Source: Candidatus Zixiibacteriota bacterium (lineage in GTDB: Bacteria; Zixibacteria; MSB-5A5; GN15; FEB-12). From it: DNA of 64,000 nucleotides. This document shows, in pieces, positions 8,720-18,073 of this stretch; position 1 is the stretch's first letter, and each line of letters starts with the position of its first letter. Below the pieces are notes generated by a model. It saw nothing but the letters and a program-made list of their open reading frames with translations. It had not been told where the DNA came from and made no database searches. The stretch spans positions 247,331-311,330 of the forward strand of contig JANQPI010000042.1 in assembly GCA_028289585.1 (NCBI GenBank). The letters are read 5' to 3'. A program made the translations under genes and the position numbers.

Positions 8720-9889
8720 CTACCGTACCCCTGCCGTACCCGACGTCATCGCCCGGAGCCGCTCGACAATCGGCGGGAGTACATGGAGAAGACGGTCGAC
8801 ATCGGCCTCAGCGGTGCTTCGGCCGAGTGAAATCCTGAGTGCCCCCAACGCGACTGCCCGCTCCACGCCCATCGCTGCGAGAACATGTGATGGTTCGGTG
8901 GCGCCGGACGTACACGCGGAACCGGACGAGATTGCGATCCCCTCCAGATCGAGCTGCAAAATGACCGGCTCACCTTCGACGCCAACAAAAGAAAGGTTGA
9001 CCGTTTGTGGCAGTCGGTGATCGCGCGGGGAGTGGATGACGGTCTCGGGGATACGGGCAGTAACCTGATCCATCAGATTATTCGCCAGGCGACCGATTCG
9101 GCGAGCGTCATCAGCGCAACAACGAGCAGCAAGACGCAATGCAGCGGCAAAACCGACGGCTCCGGCGACATTCGATGTGCCCGGCCGCCGTCCCTTCTCT
9201 TGAGCGCCTCCCAGCATGAGCGGATCGACCTTGACGCCTGAACGCACGAACAACGCCCCGATACCCTTGGGACCATAGATCTTATGCGCTGTAAACGACA
9301 TCAGGTCGAGGTCCATCGCTTTGACGTCGATCGGGAGTTTCCCCACGGTCTGCACCGCGTCGGTATGGAACAGCGCTCCTCGCTCATGAGCGGCCTGAGC
9401 CATGGCGGCGATATCCTGTACCGTACCGACTTCATTGTTGGCGTGCATCACGGAGACCAGAGACGTCGAATCCCGAAGGAGACGTCGAAGTGTTTCAACC
9501 GATGAGAAACACTGGCGGTCAACCGGCAGGAGATCGAGCTCGAGCCCATGCTTTTTCTGCAGGTGTTCGGCAGGCTCAAGGACAGCGTGATGTTCAGCCG
9601 CCCCGACAATAAGGTGAGGCCGACGTTTCGCTAACCGAAGGGTTGTGCCATAGACGGCGATATTGTCGGATTCGGTACCGCCGGATGTGAAGTAGATCTC
9701 CGACGGATCTGCATTCACTAACGATGCGATCTCTTCGCGAGCTGTTTCGAGCGCAACCTTGGCGTCGCGCCCGAAGGAATGTACCGATCCGGCGTTGCCA
9801 AAGTTGGTGCCCAGATATGGCAGCATTGCATCGACAACTTCAGGGGCCGTCGGCGTTGTCGCGTTATGGTCGAGATACAGGCGATCCAT
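8720..9889 (-). CDS. Cysteine desulfurase (IscS/NifS class)
   Basis: This PLP enzyme converts cysteine to alanine and passes on persulfide sulfur. It begins MDRLYLDHNATTP, the class signature. The PLP-binding lysine is Lys203 in SFTAHKIYGPKG, and the persulfide cysteine is Cys326 in SSGSACTSG, on the loop of IscS-type enzymes. The length is 389 residues and the ribosome site AGAGGA lies just upstream. No iron-sulfur scaffold genes are nearby; the close link to mnmA suggests that tRNA thiolation is at least one of its jobs. Confidence 0.95.
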   Translation of the reverse strand: MDRLYLDHNATTPTAPEVVDAMLPYLGTNFGNAGSVHSFGRDAKVALETAREEIASLVNADPSEIYFTSGGTESDNIAVYGTTLRLAKRRPHLIVGAAEHHAVLEPAEHLQKKHGLELDLLPVDRQCFSSVETLRRLLRDSTSLVSVMHANNEVGTVQDIAAMAQAAHERGALFHTDAVQTVGKLPIDVKAMDLDLMSFTAHKIYGPKGIGALFVRSGVKVDPLMLGGAQEKGRRPGTSNVAGAVGFAAALRLAARCCADDARRIGRLANNLMDQVTARIPETVIHSPRDHRLPQTVNLSFVGVEGEPVILQLDLEGIAISSGSACTSGATEPSHVLAAMGVERAVALGALRISLGRSTAEADVDRLLHVLPPIVERLRAMTSGTAGVR

Positions 9890-9946
9890 GTGTTCCTCTA
9901 CAATTGTAACCGAAAAACGGGCAGCCGGTTCGGAACCCGATACTCC

Positions 9947-11965
9947 TTAGAAGGCGTACAGGATAGTAAAATGAAGGCGATCTTGAAAGGCAAACTCGCC
10001 TCGGGACAGGACTCGCGCATAATCGAGACGAATCGGGCCAGCGGGCGTTAGGAACTGCAGTCCGCTGCCATAGCTAACAGCAATGTTGTCGGCGCTGATT
10101 TCAGTCTCGTTTTCAAATCCATTGCCAATGTCAATAAACGCTGTTTGCCAGAGGGGGAGCGTGCGGAAGATACGGCCCAGCCCAAGAGGCAGCCAATTCA
10201 GGATCTGGATAGTCTTCCACCGAAACTCCTGATTTACGACCAGGGTGTAGCGAGCTCCCAGTGGATCCCCTTCAGAATCGAGCGGTCCCAATCGATTCTC
10301 CCGAAACCCACGAACTGTATTGGCGCCGCCGAGGAAGATGAATTCATCGGCGAAGATCGCACGGTCGCCCTGAAAGGTCTGGGCCCAGCCAACCCGGAAC
10401 CGGGTCGCGGAAATCCAACCCGGCCAGACCGGTTGATATTTGGTCCACGACGCCAGGGCTTTGGCGAACTCACCGTCGCCGCCCAGAAAGCCTCCGAAAT
10501 AGTCGAGTTCGAGTCGGGAGAGCGTCCCACGACGAGGGTTGAAGAAATTGTCGCGGCTGTCGCGTAAAAGACGGAAACGAATCTGCCGACGCTGCGTTTC
10601 GACTCGCGTGATATCGGCATCGGCCAGTTCTTCGGGTAAGTCGTCAATGGTTACCCACGTGTACTCGAAGCCGAGCAATGTTTCGATATGCCGACCGAAG
10701 CGCCGTTGTGTCTCGAGTGAAATACCAACCAGCCCCGTTTCGAACCCCAGAATCTGATCACGCAGTTGTGGCTGCCACTCGATACCGAGCGTTACCGGCA
10801 ACCGTCGGATCAACCACGGCTCGGTCACGGTCCAGAGGTATCGGTGTTCGGTAAAGCGGAAGTTATCGAACCGCGCTTTTGACAGTCGAATCTTCTCGAA
10901 GTAGCCCAAGCCGTACTCCGCCGTAATCTCCGTCCGCAAGAGGAGTCGACCGACTTCAATGTCGCGTTTGCCGTAACTACCCGTGAGGTCGAGTTGCAGG
11001 TCTTCGTCGCGGGATTGACTGACGCCGACCGAGAACGAACGGTAGCGCGGCGAACGTTCGCGTACACGCAGGATGAAATCCGGTTGATAGCGATTTGCCG
11101 ACAGCGTGTCTCGCTCCAACTGAACAGTTGAGAAATAGCCTGACTCATAGAGCCGCACCTGCGACTCGATGATGTCCTGGCGGCGATACTGTTTGCCCGG
11201 TTCAAACGTCAACTCACGTCGGGCGGCGAACTCGGGGTAGATCGAGTCGCCGACTATCTGCACCTCACCGAATGTGACCGCCGAATCCAAGACCACATCG
11301 ATCGACAACGGAATGATCGTATCGGTAACAGCGGTATCGGGCCGGATTGCTACTTCTGCATACGGTAATCCATTGTTGGCGAGAAACTCCTTGTAGCGAA
11401 ACTCTGCATCGCGGATATCGAACAGGTTGATCACCCGCCCGGGGTGCAAGCGGGAGAGTATCTTGTTCCCCTCAAAGCGTAACCGCCCCACAACGTCGTC
11501 CGGCCAACGAGTCGCCCCGTACCGCAGGCGCGGTCCCTCGTCAATGGTGACAATGATTCGAGCCGGAGTCTCTTCGCTGAGCCGTGACGTATCATCGGAG
11601 CGAATCGGCTCGACCATATGTTCGATGCGCGCCCGCAGATAGCCGTTACGGACGTACAGCGCCAGAATGTTCAGGGTATCGCGAGCCAGTGTTTCGCGCT
11701 GATACTTGGTATTCCGTCCGCGCTGAAGACCGAGGGCACCGAAGAGACCGCCGACCGCACGCGAGTACATCGCACTCCGCACGTCACCATCGGAGATTGA
11801 CGATTCCTGTGTCGCTACGGTTTGCCGTCGCACCTCAATCTGGCGAATTGTCGGACGATCCCGCAGCCAACGGAGTTTGGCTCGGTCAAGCGCTTCGACA
11901 GCATCCGCAAACAACAGAAGCGTGACCAGGCACGCACCGATGCTGGCGAGGCCTTTAGAATTCAT
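9947..11965 (-). CDS. tamA: TamA-like Omp85 outer membrane protein
   Basis: The 672-residue protein has a signal peptide (MNSKGLASIGACLVTLLLF, cleaved near residue 25), N-terminal POTRA-like domains, and a C-terminal Omp85 barrel with FADEFIFLGGANTVRGF and PLGARYTLVVNQEFRW. It ends in an aromatic residue (LYAF) as expected for BAM substrates. Because it overlaps a tamB-type gene by 11 bases it is best read as TamA, the outer membrane partner of TamB, rather than BamA, which is found separately at 54792. It is the last gene of the sigma-factor-headed cluster. Confidence 0.85.
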   Translation of the reverse strand: MNSKGLASIGACLVTLLLFADAVEALDRAKLRWLRDRPTIRQIEVRRQTVATQESSISDGDVRSAMYSRAVGGLFGALGLQRGRNTKYQRETLARDTLNILALYVRNGYLRARIEHMVEPIRSDDTSRLSEETPARIIVTIDEGPRLRYGATRWPDDVVGRLRFEGNKILSRLHPGRVINLFDIRDAEFRYKEFLANNGLPYAEVAIRPDTAVTDTIIPLSIDVVLDSAVTFGEVQIVGDSIYPEFAARRELTFEPGKQYRRQDIIESQVRLYESGYFSTVQLERDTLSANRYQPDFILRVRERSPRYRSFSVGVSQSRDEDLQLDLTGSYGKRDIEVGRLLLRTEITAEYGLGYFEKIRLSKARFDNFRFTEHRYLWTVTEPWLIRRLPVTLGIEWQPQLRDQILGFETGLVGISLETQRRFGRHIETLLGFEYTWVTIDDLPEELADADITRVETQRRQIRFRLLRDSRDNFFNPRRGTLSRLELDYFGGFLGGDGEFAKALASWTKYQPVWPGWISATRFRVGWAQTFQGDRAIFADEFIFLGGANTVRGFRENRLGPLDSEGDPLGARYTLVVNQEFRWKTIQILNWLPLGLGRIFRTLPLWQTAFIDIGNGFENETEISADNIAVSYGSGLQFLTPAGPIRLDYARVLSRGEFAFQDRLHFTILYAF

Positions 11966-14900
11966 TGTAGAATCGCAGAATTAGTGCCCAGAGCTCATCC
12001 TCAGTCTGACGCGCCTCTAAGAAATAGTCCTGCGACAGACGAACTTCGGCGCCGTAGGTTTCCCCACCATAGATATCGCCATAGACATAGACGCGCCCCT
12101 CGGCAATATAAGTCCCTGCGGTAATGCGCGGATCGAGGAGCGATGCGGAGTTCTGTCCGGGGACAATCTCAAGCGTTTCGACTCCGATTTGAGCCGCTGC
12201 GAACTGCGAGATCTGCGCCGATGCGAAGCCGGCGATTCGCGCTTCGAGAGAACTCGTCGCCTGCACTGAGTCGCTGGTGTAGGTGTTCGTCACGAGATAC
12301 CGAAGCATTTCGTCGAGAGACAGCTCTGAACCAACCGCGGCAGTGATCTCCGGTTCTTCGAGTGTTCCCGTAATGGAGACGATCCCCTCCCGGCTCGTCG
12401 CCCGACTGCCGTCTAGCGTCTGCACCGGGACATTGAACCGGGCCGTCAGATCGATCCGCGGGTTTGGTCGCTCCACGTCGGTGTAATTGACACTGCCGCC
12501 CGGGTCGAGACGAAGGGTCTTATCGAACAGGAAGACCCGACCTCGAACAACCTCCATCTGCCCTGCGTACAATGGCCGCCCCCGAGTACGTTTGACATTG
12601 AGCAGACCGACCGAGCGGAATTCCGCATCGATATCCTCGTTACGGACAAACAGCCGACCCGGCGCGTTGAAATCGATGTCGAAATTCCAGCTTGTTTCAT
12701 CGGAACCGGTCAGGTCAATCGCGGTCGGTTCGTCCGCATCGGCAAACGGCACCTCGTAGCGAACTTCATTCAGCGACACCAGGCCATCGATAAGCGGCGG
12801 TGAACTACCACGAATGGAGACACGCATCGCTCCGACCTCAGCACTGATATCGTCAAGATCATAGCTGTAGCGCGTTGGCTGTGGCTGCCAGAGTCGCAGG
12901 TCGTAGTTCAATGTATCGAGTGCTTCAACCGTGATCTCACCGGCGAGAAAAATCGGTTGAAAGCCCGGCAACCACGAACGGCGGTCTCCGGTCGTATCCG
13001 GCAACGAACCGCGATGCAGAAAGGCCGAGTCCCGTACAGCGATGACATTATTAGTCAAGTTCGCTTCGACATCAATGATTGCGATCTCTTCCTGCAGAGC
13101 AATGTACTTCAACTGCCCGTCGGTGAGACGAATATCGCCCGCAAGCTGCGGAGATTGTGGTGTTCCACTGATTCGAACGTCGGCCTGAAGCAATCCCGAC
13201 AACTCTTCGACCTGTTCCGGCAGTGCCCAGGGAACAACACCGAGATCACGCTGATTCATCACGATTGAGATATCGATCGGTTCATCAGGGAGCCGTTCTA
13301 CCGGAGCTGTTGTGAGCGCCAAATCAATCGGCAGTGTCCCCTGGAGCAACGAGGTTGACGTCTGATCACGAGACTGAATGAACAGTGAGTCAACGGTTAC
13401 CCGGCGCCGGTCGTAGTGGGCCAGGGCGAGAATCGTCCCCACGTCGAGGCCATCAACCACCGCCGAATCGAGACGGAGGTCAACGAACATCGTGGGATCG
13501 AGCAACGTCCCGGTAAGTCGTGCATCTCCGCTCAAAAGCCCATTGGCAATGATCGACGTGTCGTACAAGCGAAGCCACGGCTGGATCGGCTCCTGGTCGA
13601 GAAAGAGATCCAGATTCGCGGTCTCATTGTATTCCACACGCCCGTCGACACCGATGCGCGAGCTGTCGGTGCCGAGTTCGACGCGATCGAGACGGAAACC
13701 GTTGCTGTCGATACCAAATCGCACCGGCGTACGATTGGCCAGCGTTCGGTCACCGATTCGTAAACGTACCGTTCGCAGGTCAAGCTCAGTTGTAGCGGTT
13801 GCATTGTCGATGTCGCCTTCAGTCATGACGTCCAACGGATCTGATCGCCAGACCAGCGTATCGATACGAACACGCGCCGAATCGACCTGAAGTCGTGCCC
13901 TGATCGAGTCCGCGGGGAGCCCCCACACCGATCCCCGGTACGCGTCTGCGCGGACTGAACCAGAACGGTTATCAAGGAACTGATCGATGTCGGCGGTGGC
14001 AAAGAACGAATCGGCATAGAAACCGTACAGCCATAACGAATCGGAGCGCAACCAGCCGCTGAGATTGGGGTCAGCCGTGGCGCCGGTCAATCGGAACTCC
14101 GCATTGGCTCGTCCCGCCGGGCGATCGATGAACAAGGCACCGCGCCAGCGTTCCAGGTTTGGCCACTCCCCTGATACGCGAAGGTCGATTGGGCCATCGT
14201 ACACGACCGACCCGCCGACCGCGAATCGATTCTCGAAATAGGAAACGCGGAAGCTGTCGGCGAGTACCACCGAGTCGACCGTGATCGCAAGTGACCCGGT
14301 CGCCGTGTGCAGTGGAAACCGATCGAGATAGGAATCCGTCAGCTGAACGGTCGCTGTCAGCAGTAACTGATCTTCCGAGAACGCTTCCCCATCCAAATCG
14401 ATCATCCCGTTGATACGGGTTGGAAACGCTCCCGGAACGAGCTGTTGGAGATCGAATTGGGAGAGTTCAGCTTGCAGCTCATACAGTTCGGGGCGAGCGG
14501 AAAAGTCCATCATCCCGCGCCCATCGATCGCACTCCCCCGTAGGAATGACCCATAGACCGTATCGATGGTCAGGATATCGTTTGCAAAGTGCAGCGAGGT
14601 GTAGAGGTTATTGAAGGAGAAGATGGTCAGATCACCACCAATGACCAGCGCCGCTTCGAGCTCATTGTCGATAAACGACATTGATCCGTTGACGTCGAGC
14701 AAGCCGTCGATGCGAAAGCCAATGAGATCATCAAGAAGCTGTAGATCAACGGAATTGGCATCGAAGTTTAACTGACCAGCAAGATCAGAAAGGTTCACAG
14801 CTCCATCGAGCGTCACCCGCGCGCGGTCCTGGGCAACTGTAAAGCGACGAACCACCAGGCGCTGATCGGCAACGGTGAACTGTCCCGAGGCATGCGATAA

Positions 14901-15497
14901 CCAGATGCCCGGCCGTGAGGACGAAAAGGCAAGGTCGGTGAGGTCACCGGCCAGGGTGTTGTCCCGCAGAGAGAGTTCGGCTTGTAATCGCAGGTCAGTA
15001 ACAACGGTTGACTCAGCAGGCGTTACGTAGTGAATCGTTCCCCGCCGCAGTACGAGGTCGGAAATCGTGGCGGCAAGCTCCGACTCCCCCTGAGGAGTTC
15101 CCGATGGTGCCGGTATCCCCACGAATCCACCGGATGTATCTTCAACAACCGTAATGGTAAATGAATCCAGAACAACGCGTCCAAACGCATACTCGGCACG
15201 AAGCAGTCCAGTGAGCGTGTACTCGGCCCGCAGAGAGTAGATGTCGACGAGTTGTACGGTGTCGTCATTCTGCTTGTATTTGACAACGACATCTCGCAAC
15301 TCTGCGCCGGAAAGCAATGACCCGTCGATTGACCCTATCGTGATGATGTACGGTGACGTTTCCGGGAGTCGTTCGTTGAGCTGGTTGTTAACAATCCGTT
15401 CAAGACCATTCGCCTGAAACAGGTAGAGCGATAGGCTTGCCAGTGCGATGATCACGAGACCGATGACAATCGCAAGAATGATCAGGACGCGTTTCAT
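11955..15497 (-). CDS. tamB: TamB-like translocation and assembly module protein
   Basis: This 1180-residue protein has one N-terminal membrane helix (about residues 5-30) and a very long beta-rich periplasmic body. The C-terminal 300 residues match the TamB/DUF490 domain, with LFDKTLRLDPGGSVNYTD, IDLTARFNVPVQTLDG and the end LSQDYFLEARQTEDELWALILRFYNEF split over the last 30 residues. TamB bridges inner and outer membranes and works with TamA in outer membrane protein or lipid traffic. Its ATG overlaps the stop of the upstream gene by four bases (ATGA), and it overlaps tamA downstream, so the three are translationally coupled. Confidence 0.88.
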   Translation of the reverse strand: MKRVLIILAIVIGLVIIALASLSLYLFQANGLERIVNNQLNERLPETSPYIITIGSIDGSLLSGAELRDVVVKYKQNDDTVQLVDIYSLRAEYTLTGLLRAEYAFGRVVLDSFTITVVEDTSGGFVGIPAPSGTPQGESELAATISDLVLRRGTIHYVTPAESTVVTDLRLQAELSLRDNTLAGDLTDLAFSSSRPGIWLSHASGQFTVADQRLVVRRFTVAQDRARVTLDGAVNLSDLAGQLNFDANSVDLQLLDDLIGFRIDGLLDVNGSMSFIDNELEAALVIGGDLTIFSFNNLYTSLHFANDILTIDTVYGSFLRGSAIDGRGMMDFSARPELYELQAELSQFDLQQLVPGAFPTRINGMIDLDGEAFSEDQLLLTATVQLTDSYLDRFPLHTATGSLAITVDSVVLADSFRVSYFENRFAVGGSVVYDGPIDLRVSGEWPNLERWRGALFIDRPAGRANAEFRLTGATADPNLSGWLRSDSLWLYGFYADSFFATADIDQFLDNRSGSVRADAYRGSVWGLPADSIRARLQVDSARVRIDTLVWRSDPLDVMTEGDIDNATATTELDLRTVRLRIGDRTLANRTPVRFGIDSNGFRLDRVELGTDSSRIGVDGRVEYNETANLDLFLDQEPIQPWLRLYDTSIIANGLLSGDARLTGTLLDPTMFVDLRLDSAVVDGLDVGTILALAHYDRRRVTVDSLFIQSRDQTSTSLLQGTLPIDLALTTAPVERLPDEPIDISIVMNQRDLGVVPWALPEQVEELSGLLQADVRISGTPQSPQLAGDIRLTDGQLKYIALQEEIAIIDVEANLTNNVIAVRDSAFLHRGSLPDTTGDRRSWLPGFQPIFLAGEITVEALDTLNYDLRLWQPQPTRYSYDLDDISAEVGAMRVSIRGSSPPLIDGLVSLNEVRYEVPFADADEPTAIDLTGSDETSWNFDIDFNAPGRLFVRNEDIDAEFRSVGLLNVKRTRGRPLYAGQMEVVRGRVFLFDKTLRLDPGGSVNYTDVERPNPRIDLTARFNVPVQTLDGSRATSREGIVSITGTLEEPEITAAVGSELSLDEMLRYLVTNTYTSDSVQATSSLEARIAGFASAQISQFAAAQIGVETLEIVPGQNSASLLDPRITAGTYIAEGRVYVYGDIYGGETYGAEVRLSQDYFLEARQTEDELWALILRFYNEF

Positions 15498-16153
15498 CGA
15501 TGAGCCAGAACGTGTTCGAGCATTGTTTGCGCCCGGTTCGCCGTTTCCCCGTCATAGCTTGCAACGAGATCGAGCGTTTCCCGCAGTTGATCGATGGGCA
15601 CGCCGACATTGAGAGCACCCCGGAGGTGGGCATACAACTGGCGCGGCCGATCATCGACCGTCAGCATAGCAACAATGGCCAACTCACGGGAGGATAGCGG
15701 AAGCCCCGGTCGGGAGAGCACTTTGCCATAACCGACCAGCAGCATCCATTGAAAAATCTCCGGCGCCACCGAGGTGAGGTACGATTTCAATCGATCGAAG
15801 TGGTCTCCATAGACCTGGCGGCAAGTAACCTCACCGCGATCGTACCAGTCACGGCAGTCCTTGGCATTGATCGAATCAAGCATCTCCCGATCCGCAGGCC
15901 AGTGATCATGCAGATGTTCAGCAGCGTTGAGCATGCGAGGGAAACCGAGAAAAAGGTAGCTTTGCAGACACACCTCATAGAGCGGTTCCCGGCCGATACC
16001 GGAATTCCGGGCCGCCTGCGTCGCCCTCGATAGTGACTCGTCATCCGCGATTGTGACCGCGACCGCATACCAGAGAATCGACGTGTCAAAATGCGACAAA
16101 TGCGTAAGCGGCAATGCCAGGTGAGTATGCTCCAACGGTGCCAAGCGAGACAT
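15494..16153 (-). CDS. Carboxymuconolactone decarboxylase / AhpD-like family protein
   Basis: The 219-residue protein has two halves that each resemble the all-helical CMD fold: NSGIGREPLYEVCLQSYLF in the first half and LPLSSRELAIVAML with AHLRGALNVGV in the second. It lacks the CxxC of AhpD peroxidase partners, so a thiol peroxidase role is not supported. The start is taken at the ATG 16151-16153; a TTG at 16187-16189 is possible. It sits between the HtrA-like gene and tamB with a 4-base overlap to tamB. Its role in an envelope cluster is unknown. Confidence 0.65.
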   Translation of the reverse strand: MSRLAPLEHTHLALPLTHLSHFDTSILWYAVAVTIADDESLSRATQAARNSGIGREPLYEVCLQSYLFLGFPRMLNAAEHLHDHWPADREMLDSINAKDCRDWYDRGEVTCRQVYGDHFDRLKSYLTSVAPEIFQWMLLVGYGKVLSRPGLPLSSRELAIVAMLTVDDRPRQLYAHLRGALNVGVPIDQLRETLDLVASYDGETANRAQTMLEHVLAHR

Positions 16154-16196
16154 CGCGCCAAAGGTGCGCGACGGACCGGGAGCAATCAAGGTTGTG

Positions 16197-17378
16197 TTAG
16201 CGGGACTCCCGGATTTGCTCTTCGAGACGGTTCATCTCCGTCCGTAGAATATCGAGCATGCGGAGGAGCGAATCGCGGGCGGGCGGTTCGGGAGCAGCGG
16301 TCAGCTCGGCGATCGGCAAACGGGACTTAGGGCACCGATCGATCTTGCCAATCGTTACTGAAAGCTGGTGCAGATCAGTGCCGCGAACGAGCGTAAAGAG
16401 CTCCGCCGATCCCGGCTCAGACCGCCGAACGATGCTGGAGAGGTCCAGCGACGACCGAACCGGTGTTCGCCCGACCGAGATGACGACATCGCCGGGACGA
16501 AGTCCAGCCGTAGCAGCCGGTGAACTTGCCTTGATATTGGTGAGCAGAGCGCCACTGCGAAGTTCCTCAGTATGTCCGGCGCCGATTGAAGCGAGATGGG
16601 TAACCGGTAAGAGAGGCGGGTAGAATTCGATGTCCTCACTGGCGGCTCCCAGCCATCCGGCATGGCGATCGCCGCTCTTCTTGAGATCCCTCAGAATCCG
16701 CGGCAGTCGATACGCCGGAATCGCCTCGGCGATCGTTCCGCCGGCGCCCCGCCCCATCGCGGTGACAATTCCGAACAGCTGTCCCGACATTGAGAATACT
16801 CCACTGCCAGCATTCGCCTGAGACAGCGTGAACATCTGCACGCCATCCCCGCGACTACCGGCACAGAAGCCGATGCTCGGGGCGGCTCTCAAACCCAGAG
16901 TCGTACCGAGACCGACAACGAAGTGGCCGGCACAGGACTGTACGGGCGACATCGTCACCGGATCTCCAATCGGGCGGCCGACTCGTAGCAGGGCGAGGGA
17001 GTTGCAGTAATCGACCGCAACGATGGTCGCGACCAAACGCTGGTTTTCAAAGGCCACGAGGAAGTCGTCGTAGCCCTCTACCGTTGAGGCGGAAACGAGA
17101 ATGTGACCGTTCGAGTCAATCACGAGCCCCGAAGCATAGTAGCGTTGGCGGGTGGTCGGCGCCGTCTCGTCCGACGGAACAACATGGGAGGCCTCAACCA
17201 CAACTACCGAGCGCGAAAGATCGTAGATTAACTCGGTAAAACCCAGTTCGAGAGAATTGAGTCCGGTGGGAGATAAGTCAGGATCAGCCGCCGCCGGAGA
17301 CGCCAGGAGCGCGGCCAGTGTGAGGATCCCAAGATATGGCGTGGTGGTGCGGACGCGGCCGCGAGATAGCGTGAGCAT
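16197..17378 (-). CDS. HtrA/DegP-family pseudoprotease with C-terminal PDZ domain
   Basis: The 393-residue protein has a signal sequence (residues 1-31), a trypsin-fold domain (about 50-235) and a PDZ domain (about 270-350, GLRPGDVVISVGRTPV). All three catalytic positions are changed: the histidine in the ILTNAHVV-type motif is Ser98 (ILVSASTV), the aspartate in the TDLALLKV-type motif is Ser127 (NSLALLRV), and the nucleophile in the NSGGP-type motif is Ala190 (NAGSGV). It should therefore bind but not cut. It overlaps the anti-sigma gene by one base (TAATG) and ends with a short coiled-coil-like tail. A DegS-like sensing role is an inference. Confidence 0.8.
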   Translation of the reverse strand: MLTLSRGRVRTTTPYLGILTLAALLASPAAADPDLSPTGLNSLELGFTELIYDLSRSVVVVEASHVVPSDETAPTTRQRYYASGLVIDSNGHILVSASTVEGYDDFLVAFENQRLVATIVAVDYCNSLALLRVGRPIGDPVTMSPVQSCAGHFVVGLGTTLGLRAAPSIGFCAGSRGDGVQMFTLSQANAGSGVFSMSGQLFGIVTAMGRGAGGTIAEAIPAYRLPRILRDLKKSGDRHAGWLGAASEDIEFYPPLLPVTHLASIGAGHTEELRSGALLTNIKASSPAATAGLRPGDVVISVGRTPVRSSLDLSSIVRRSEPGSAELFTLVRGTDLHQLSVTIGKIDRCPKSRLPIAELTAAPEPPARDSLLRMLDILRTEMNRLEEQIRESR

Positions 17379-18073
17379 TAGAACTCGCTAGACACCTCCG
17401 AAGCGCGAGGTGCGGGTGTTGTCACCGGACGCGGGCTGGTAATGACCATGTACACGCGAACTCCGGACGGAACCATATTGGGCGGCATGACAATACCAAC
17501 CGGACGATTGGCAACGCTACCAAAGCGGTGACCGCTAACAAATGACGACGGATTCACCAGTCGTTGCGAGATTCGGGCTGCCCGCTCTGAATGAGCGAGC
17601 ACCTGGTCGAATGACCAATCCGGATTGGCGGTCCGATGCAAATGCGTAGTCGATGGCTGTGCGGTCAGGTAGGCTGAATCCGGATCAAACGCCGCAGCCG
17701 ATTGCCCACCGGCAAATGGTGACGTCGGTGACAGTAGCCCAACAGCAACGAAGAGCATCACCGCGGCTGTGACGACCGACGGAACAACAAAGCGCCAGCG
17801 CACCAGCGGTGCCGCTTTCGGCAGATACGCCTCGGTCCGAGTTTCGGCGAAGCGTTCTTCGGCGATGCGGTCCATCAGACGGTTCTTGAAATCTCGATTG
17901 GTCGATGTCTGTGGCAGCTCGTGGGCGGCGTCGCGCATCGAACCATAGAATCGTGCCTCTGCCCGAGCTTCGGGAGAGTCAGCCAGCAAGCGACGGACGC
18001 TCAACTCGCGCCGACCATCGACTTCTCCGTTAGAGAAGGCCGGCAGTAAGGAGCGTGCCCTTCGAGAGCGCAT
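17378..18073 (-). CDS. Putative membrane anti-sigma factor
   Basis: This 231-residue protein overlaps the ECF sigma gene by 44 bases. The N-terminal 90 residues are cytoplasmic and contain an anti-sigma-like helical stretch (LLPAFSNGEVDGRREL, then RRLLADSPEARAEARFYGSM), resembling zinc-type anti-sigma domains but with no cysteines, so zinc is not bound. One transmembrane helix lies at about 94-114 (VPSVVTAAVMLFVAVGLL), followed by a periplasmic tail of about 115 residues. Identity rests on position and topology rather than strong sequence signature. Confidence 0.68.
   Translation of the reverse strand: MRSRRARSLLPAFSNGEVDGRRELSVRRLLADSPEARAEARFYGSMRDAAHELPQTSTNRDFKNRLMDRIAEERFAETRTEAYLPKAAPLVRWRFVVPSVVTAAVMLFVAVGLLSPTSPFAGGQSAAAFDPDSAYLTAQPSTTHLHRTANPDWSFDQVLAHSERAARISQRLVNPSSFVSGHRFGSVANRPVGIVMPPNMVPSGVRVYMVITSPRPVTTPAPRASEVSSEF

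Noticed and set aside
15494..16153. AhpD-like alkyl hydroperoxide reductase partner
   Set aside because: The CxxC redox motif of AhpD is absent.
16197..17378. Active DegP/DegS-type serine protease
   Set aside because: All three catalytic residues are substituted at the aligned positions.
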